Shown piece by piece: positions 5,694 through 8,758 of a stretch of 8,758 nt of DNA. A model generated the notes under the pieces. That model was not told the DNA's origin. It did not search any database and was given only the letters and a program-made list of their open reading frames with translations. The translations under genes were made by a program, and so were the position numbers. The stretch is from Verrucomicrobiota bacterium (lineage in GTDB: Bacteria; Verrucomicrobiota; Verrucomicrobiia; Opitutales; Seribacteraceae), in the NCBI GenBank assembly GCA_014382645.1, contig JACNJI010000347.1:1-8758 (forward strand), read 5' to 3'. Within the stretch, counting starts at the first letter, position 1. Each line of letters begins with the position of its first letter.

Positions 5694-7070
5694 TCAATTG
5701 TTTACGACAAGTGTTTTTCCGACTTTCGAGACTTTCGGAATAGCGTTCTCCACCAGACCTTCAATCGACACGAAATGCGGTATGTGATAGCTGATGCAGT
5801 GCAGTTGGCCGTGATCAAAGACCAACTTGTCGCAGTTTATGCGTTTGACGCTCCATCCAGGCAACAAGGAGCGGTACACCGCTTCTGCACGATTCTCGAT
5901 GGCAGGATCCACGTCAGCATACGAAGGCATCAAAAGTACACCATTGGCCATGATTACATTAGTGTAAGAGCGCCAGTCGTCACCTGACCGTGGAGGCATG
6001 GGGATGCGAACGACCTTAATCGGACCAGCGGAAGTTGTTATCTTCGAAATGTATTCAGCGTTTTTATCGAGCACAGCACGGTTTTCGGGGTCACCCGAGC
6101 GGGTGATTTCTCCGACTACCGCGAGGTTTTTACCCAGCATCGACATGAACATGTCGACATGCCCATTGGGCTCCTCCTGAAGTGCCCCGACGGCAAAGAC
6201 GGCAAAGACGGCTCTCACGCCCAAATAGTCGTCAAACATGCTCATTAGTTGTTTTTGGGTATAATGTCGTTGTTGGTTGAGGTCCAAGGTCTTGGGCGTG
6301 GTGAACAACATCCCGTCGCCGTTGCTCAGCATGTTGCCACCTTCAAGCAACAGGGGAACGGATCGGGCAGGAAGGCCTAGTAATCGAGCCAGTTCAAGAC
6401 CCATAAGTTCATCCTGCTTGCGGTTTTCACGCATGTCACGAGTTTGGTATTTCGCATCGACGACGACGGCGGTATCGTCGTCGTAGCGCACAATGCAGGG
6501 CGCGTAGTCGCGGATCCACATGGTATTGCAAGGAAGGACGAGAAATCGCATAGCGTCTGCAGGTAAACCGTTGCTTCTCATGAGTTCGGCGCCTCGCTCG
6601 GCTTGCGCTGTGCTATTGACTACCCCGAAAAGCGGAACTCGGCGATCAATGGCTCTGGCGATATCAAGGTAAAGCTTCGGCGTGAGATGGAGACGTCCTT
6701 GGCAACCAATGAGAATCGCCGATTGTTTGCTAAACTCGGCCGCCGGGAAATAGTCCTCGGGCTGAGTCAAGGCAGGCGAAGTTCTAGAGGGTGAACCAGA
6801 AGGCTTGGCAGGAGCATTCATCTTCTCCGCAATTAGCGGCTTCTCGGGCGACAAAAAAGAAGAACTCCAGTAGGCGCCGCTTAAAAAAACCACTAAAGCG
6901 AAGACAGCAAAGCCGTAACGCTTGGCAAAGATGTCGCGAACTACGCGAAAAGTCGGATGGAGAAGCACTGTAGACTGAGTCTGCCGAAGATCCATTTCAG
7001 GGACTTTTTCGGAAACAGGCTTGGAGTTTCCCGCGGCACGGAAAACAGAACGGGCTTTCTTGTTGCTCAT
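5694..7070 (-). CDS. Membrane-anchored agmatine/peptidyl-arginine deiminase-family enzyme (PF04371)
   Basis: This is a guanidino-group hydrolase of the porphyromonas-type PAD/agmatine deiminase fold. Members convert agmatine to N-carbamoylputrescine plus ammonia, or act on arginine residues. The core signatures are present in order: WIRDYAPC (185-192; Asp188), EGGNMLSNG (243-251), NGHVDMF (302-308; His304, Asp306), SYTNVIMANG (368-377) and GQLHCISYHIP (421-431, with nucleophile Cys425). The catalytic set looks complete. Agmatine deiminases usually have GGIHC where this has GQLHC, so the substrate may differ. Unlike cytosolic agmatine deiminases of about 340-370 residues, it has an extra 110-residue N-terminus. 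This consists of a basic ~50-residue segment, one hydrophobic helix (about 52-72, after KRYG) and a Pro/Ser-rich linker (about 74-104). That suggests a cytoplasmic tail and a periplasmic catalytic domain. ATG at 7070 has no Shine-Dalgarno but overlaps the stop of an upstream small ORF (ATGA). ATG at 6995 is an alternative start. Confidence 0.85.
   Translation of the reverse strand: MSNKKARSVFRAAGNSKPVSEKVPEMDLRQTQSTVLLHPTFRVVRDIFAKRYGFAVFALVVFLSGAYWSSSFLSPEKPLIAEKMNAPAKPSGSPSRTSPALTQPEDYFPAAEFSKQSAILIGCQGRLHLTPKLYLDIARAIDRRVPLFGVVNSTAQAERGAELMRSNGLPADAMRFLVLPCNTMWIRDYAPCIVRYDDDTAVVVDAKYQTRDMRENRKQDELMGLELARLLGLPARSVPLLLEGGNMLSNGDGMLFTTPKTLDLNQQRHYTQKQLMSMFDDYLGVRAVFAVFAVGALQEEPNGHVDMFMSMLGKNLAVVGEITRSGDPENRAVLDKNAEYISKITTSAGPIKVVRIPMPPRSGDDWRSYTNVIMANGVLLMPSYADVDPAIENRAEAVYRSLLPGWSVKRINCDKLVFDHGQLHCISYHIPHFVSIEGLVENAIPKVSKVGKTLVVNN
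6189..6212 (-). repeat. 9-base tandem repeat encoding VFAVFAV in the deiminase
   Basis: On the plus strand GACGGCAAA is repeated 2.67 times. On the coding strand it reads Val-Phe-Ala-Val-Phe-Ala-Val (residues 288-294), just before the catalytic GHVD motif. One unit looks like a recent in-frame duplication that adds three residues to a core strand. Confidence 0.6.
6458..6483 (-). repeat. 9-base perfect inverted repeat within the deiminase coding sequence
   Basis: CGACGACGA (6458-6466) and TCGTCGTCG (6475-6483) are perfect complements with an 8-base loop. In protein they give the DDDTAVVVD segment (197-205), since GAC codons are the complement of GTC codons. The hairpin may be only a by-product of an Asp run followed by a Val run. 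Confidence 0.5.
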
Positions 7071-7207
7071 GATCGAACGCGTCGGAAAAGGAGGTCCAAG
7101 ACCTCACCCCTCATAAGTTCCTCCCCTTCCAAAGCCTCAAAGACAATGGATGAGATACCCGCCAGTTGTAGAACCTGCCACCACGCAATTTCCGAGATCG
7201 TAATCAT
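7067..7207 (-). CDS. Small ORF (46 aa) translationally overlapping the deiminase; unknown function
   Basis: An ATG at 7207 opens a 46-codon frame whose TGA overlaps the deiminase ATG in an ATGA junction. The peptide begins MITISEIAWWQVLQLAG and ends MRGEVLDLLFRRVRS. It has a mixed hydrophobic first half and a charged, arginine-rich tail. I recognise no family. In favour of translation are the ATGA overlap, which is a common coupling geometry, and the lack of any ribosome-binding site for the deiminase itself. Against it, the ATG at 7207 follows nine T on the coding strand and has no Shine-Dalgarno. A stop lies only five codons upstream in frame. The internal ATG at 7114 has an excellent Shine-Dalgarno and would make only the last 15 residues. 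The real product could therefore be a 15-residue leader peptide rather than the full 46. Confidence 0.4.
   Translation of the reverse strand: MITISEIAWWQVLQLAGISSIVFEALEGEELMRGEVLDLLFRRVRS
7091..7105 (-). promoter_or_regulatory. Leader hairpin between internal start and deiminase start
   Basis: The transcript reads GAGGTC-TTG-GACCTC, a perfect 6-base-pair GC-rich stem with a three-base loop. It begins 6 bases after the ATG at 7114 and ends 20 bases before the deiminase ATG. Ribosomes translating the small frame would open it. Left closed, it sits directly ahead of the deiminase start. Confidence 0.35.
7112..7126 (-). promoter_or_regulatory. Strong ribosome-binding site and ATG inside the small ORF
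   Basis: On the coding strand GGGGAGG (7126-7120) is followed by AACTT and ATG (7114-7112). This is a near-ideal Shine-Dalgarno at 5-base spacing and the best one I see in the window. It drives a 15-codon frame, MRGEVLDLLFRRVRS, ending in the deiminase ATGA overlap. It is probably the real entry point for ribosomes reaching the deiminase. Confidence 0.5.
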
Positions 7208-7371
7208 AAAAAAAAATTTGGATCAATTAATAACAAAATAAGAAAAAATCAAGGGAAGACAGCCTCCGTCACGATATTCTTAAGCAAATGAATAGAAGTG
7301 TGCGTCGATTTTAGGACATTTATCGGCGAAATATTTTCGCTACCCAAAGGCTGAGCCTCCCAAGATAAACT
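7208..7371 (-). other. AT-rich spacer with two hairpins after the NagB-like gene
   Basis: No ORF is supported here. Close behind the NagB-like stop are two small perfect hairpins: AGGC-TGA-GCCT (7348-7358) and GCGAAA-TAT-TTTCGC (7326-7340). They may protect or end that transcript, although no T-run follows directly. Bases 7208-7255 are very AT-rich (A9 tract at 7208-7216) and probably hold the promoter of the deiminase unit. A TTGATT box occurs there on the minus strand, but I could not find a convincing -10 partner. Confidence 0.35.
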
Positions 7372-8301
7372 TTAGTGCATCTCCACCGAACAAGCACCCA
7401 AGCCGCCACGATAGTAGTTAAAGCGGACGTTCGGGTGGTCGGCCAGAAGTGACATCGGCACGGCGCTGTCGGCGATACCCTTTGAGATCATCAAGGCGGT
7501 AAGGCGTTGCCCAAGCGGATTGTCGTGCGTACCTGCATGCCAAATGGAGACCCGTTCCGCCTGCCAAGTTTCTTGGGGTCCGACCGTAATCGCCTGTTGC
7601 GGAACCATGGTAACGTTCCCGCCTCCCGAGGTACGTGCGTTTTGGGAAAGGGTGATGGGATGCAATTCCACAACACGGGTGGCAAGCTTGCGGTATTCCT
7701 CGGGACTCGGCGGCTCGTCCTCATAGGCGCCTTCACGACGCAGGGGATCGTTGAAGGCCCAGTGCTTCACGTCGCCCTGCCCTCCCTGCATGACTACGCA
7801 GCGCGCACCGTTCCAGCTTTCCCGATAAGCGGCGACGTCCGCCTTGGGAAAATGAAGATTTTGCTCAGGTGGCCGCAAGTCCTCACGAATACGGTCGAAG
7901 CACAATTCGCGATCCGCCTTTTCAAAGGATAACGGGTGATCAGCAGGGACCTCTTTCCCGTCTTCGTACCACTCGTCCATCCCCCAGAAATGCGCGTCCT
8001 TGAGAGAAACCCTCAGTTCGTTGACCAATCTGGCGACCAAAGGCAACTGCTCGGTAGGCCCGATCGGTCCGCAAATGCCAGCAGGATTGTCGGGCGTGGA
8101 CTGTTTCCATGACTCGAGGTATTCCAAGGCCTCGGCCAAGTAAAAATCCTCCAGAGTATCGTACATCCGCACCTCGAATCCGGGGCGAGACAATTCAAGC
8201 AAATCCTTCTCGGCCAGCTTTGCGGCGTCGTTGATCAAATCATCCTCTAGCGTGGTGTAGTCCCACCAATCGGGAGCAATGCAGCTGAGTTTCCTAGGCA
8301 T
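7372..8301 (-). CDS. Glucosamine-6-phosphate deaminase/isomerase-like protein (NagB fold), divergent
   Basis: This is a cytoplasmic protein of the NagB/RpiA/SugarP-isomerase fold, expected to deaminate/isomerise an amino-sugar phosphate. NagB landmarks are [18 protein letters not shown] (75-92, the phosphate loop in place of LPTGSTP), FWGMDEW (105-111; Asp109 matches catalytic Asp72 of E. coli NagB) and [10 protein letters not shown] (121-130). The block [13 protein letters not shown] (174-186) matches GxGxDGHIAFNEP. Aligned by eye, His180 matches His143, but Asp141 is replaced by Val178 and Glu148 by Asp185. The C-terminal part ([15 protein letters not shown], then [18 protein letters not shown]) keeps the fold. 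It has 309 residues against about 266 in E. coli NagB. The altered motif suggests a different substrate or mechanism, so no nagB symbol is given. The start ATG lies inside the end of the upstream PIG-L gene (8-base overlap), implying coupled translation. Confidence 0.8.
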   Translation of the reverse strand: MPRKLSCIAPDWWDYTTLEDDLINDAAKLAEKDLLELSRPGFEVRMYDTLEDFYLAEALEYLESWKQSTPDNPAGICGPIGPTEQLPLVARLVNELRVSLKDAHFWGMDEWYEDGKEVPADHPLSFEKADRELCFDRIREDLRPPEQNLHFPKADVAAYRESWNGARCVVMQGGQGDVKHWAFNDPLRREGAYEDEPPSPEEYRKLATRVVELHPITLSQNARTSGGGNVTMVPQQAITVGPQETWQAERVSIWHAGTHDNPLGQRLTALMISKGIADSAVPMSLLADHPNVRFNYYRGGLGACSVEMH

Positions 8302-8758
8302 GATCCAAGTTCCTTTCGTATTCCTCGTTAATGTAACAAAACTCGCCTAGGGCATCCGCCAGCGGATCCAAGTCCTCCGAACTAAAGCCAAGATGATGAT
8401 GCCTGCGCCAACCTTCGGACCGTTCGAAACGCCCCGATAGTTTTCCCACTTCACGATCTAATTCTTCCATTTTGGCCAGATAAGAATCTAGGCCTTGGCT
8501 TGCATCCAACCAAGAGCGTTGACTCTCGTGAGCGGAAAGAGCCGCAAGTTTTTCTTCCGCTACAGTCGACACGTCGACGAACAAACCGGCATCCACTCTC
8601 TTTCGCAGATTGTCCCTCAAACCGTAGGGCATGGCATGGTAGACGACAACCTCCTTTAGGGGAGGCTCCCTTGGGGGATCGGTCTCGAAATTGGGCATCG
8701 AATGCGTGAACGCCGCCGTAACCGCCAATCGGCAAACGTTTACGGGGTCCACCATGTA
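8294..8758 (-). CDS. PIG-L/LmbE-family deacetylase, C-terminal part (runs off the window)
   Basis: This is a zinc-dependent N-deacetylase of the PIG-L/LmbE family, which removes acetyl groups from GlcNAc-containing or related compounds. Only the last 154 codons or so are in the window. The frame stays open to the final base, with Tyr before the ATG at 8755, so that ATG is internal. Recognisable C-terminal features, numbered from it, are HSMPNF (18-23), [18 protein letters not shown] (36-53), LFVDVS (58-63), [21 protein letters not shown] (75-95) and [17 protein letters not shown] (107-123). The metal-binding HPDD motif of the N-terminus lies outside and cannot be checked. Its TAG stop overlaps the start of the NagB-like gene by 8 bases. 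A deacetylase coupled to a NagB-fold protein suggests consecutive steps on an N-acetylated amino sugar. Confidence 0.85.
   Translation of the reverse strand, partial: YMVDPVNVCRLAVTAAFTHSMPNFETDPPREPPLKEVVVYHAMPYGLRDNLRKRVDAGLFVDVSTVAEEKLAALSAHESQRSWLDASQGLDSYLAKMEELDREVGKLSGRFERSEGWRRHHHLGFSSEDLDPLADALGEFCYINEEYERNLDHA

Noticed and set aside
6458..6483. Trinucleotide repeat or recoding hairpin in the deiminase
   Set aside because: The symmetry follows from an Asp run followed by a Val run, the frame stays intact, and no slippery sequence precedes it.
7507..7932. 141-codon plus-strand frame
   Set aside because: It is antisense to the NagB-like gene; no motif or start signal supports it.
1..8758. 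CRISPR array, tRNA, rRNA or insertion sequence
   Set aside because: No spaced repeats, cloverleaf-like segment, ribosomal sequence, terminal inverted repeats or transposase motifs were seen on reading both strands.

Overview
The window looks like a chromosomal stretch of a PVC-group bacterium (Verrucomicrobiota or Planctomycetota), probably a marine or sediment polysaccharide degrader. This rests on gene content. There is a PQQ-type beta-propeller with the GDRHYQN / CHxKTCVAAPT signature, a secreted protein joining a planctomycete-type cytochrome c domain to leucine-rich repeats, a DUF6807 (PF14100) protein, and a secreted formylglycine sulfatase. No rRNA, tRNA, transposase, integrase or CRISPR array was seen. 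The phylum is an inference; no marker gene is present.

Layout: (1) 1-1126, plus strand: the C-terminal three-quarters of a PQQ-like beta-propeller protein. Its N-terminal motif survives in another frame at 3-68, so the 5' part is frame-broken. (2) 1140-2126, minus strand, convergent: the cytochrome c/LRR protein, with an uncertain start. (3) 2127-2252: a divergent intergenic region with a candidate promoter and interlocking CCAAG/CTTGG inverted repeats. (4) 2253-5522, plus strand: a tight three-gene run, DUF6807 protein, S1 sulfatase, EamA/DMT-type transporter, with gaps of 26 and 19 bases. (5) 5694-7207, minus strand: a membrane-anchored agmatine/peptidyl-arginine deiminase-family enzyme. 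A 46-codon small ORF precedes it and overlaps its start through ATGA. (6) 7208-7371: an AT-rich spacer with two small hairpins. (7) 7372-8758, minus strand: a divergent NagB-fold (glucosamine-6-phosphate deaminase-like) protein, overlapped by 8 bases by the C-terminal part of a PIG-L/LmbE-family deacetylase that runs off the right edge.

How the genes may work together: the DUF6807-sulfatase-transporter run fits exported processing of a sulfated glycan or similar compound, followed by transport of a small product. The PIG-L and NagB-like pair reads as N-deacetylation of an amino sugar followed by deamination/isomerisation. The same two folds occur as one fused polypeptide in Bacteroidetes, which supports a shared substrate. 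The deiminase appears to be a separate unit with its own leader.

I see no wholly new multi-gene system. The most unusual items are the small ORF and internal ribosome-binding site leading into the deiminase, the membrane anchor on that enzyme, the altered catalytic motif in the NagB-like protein, and the frame-broken left edge.
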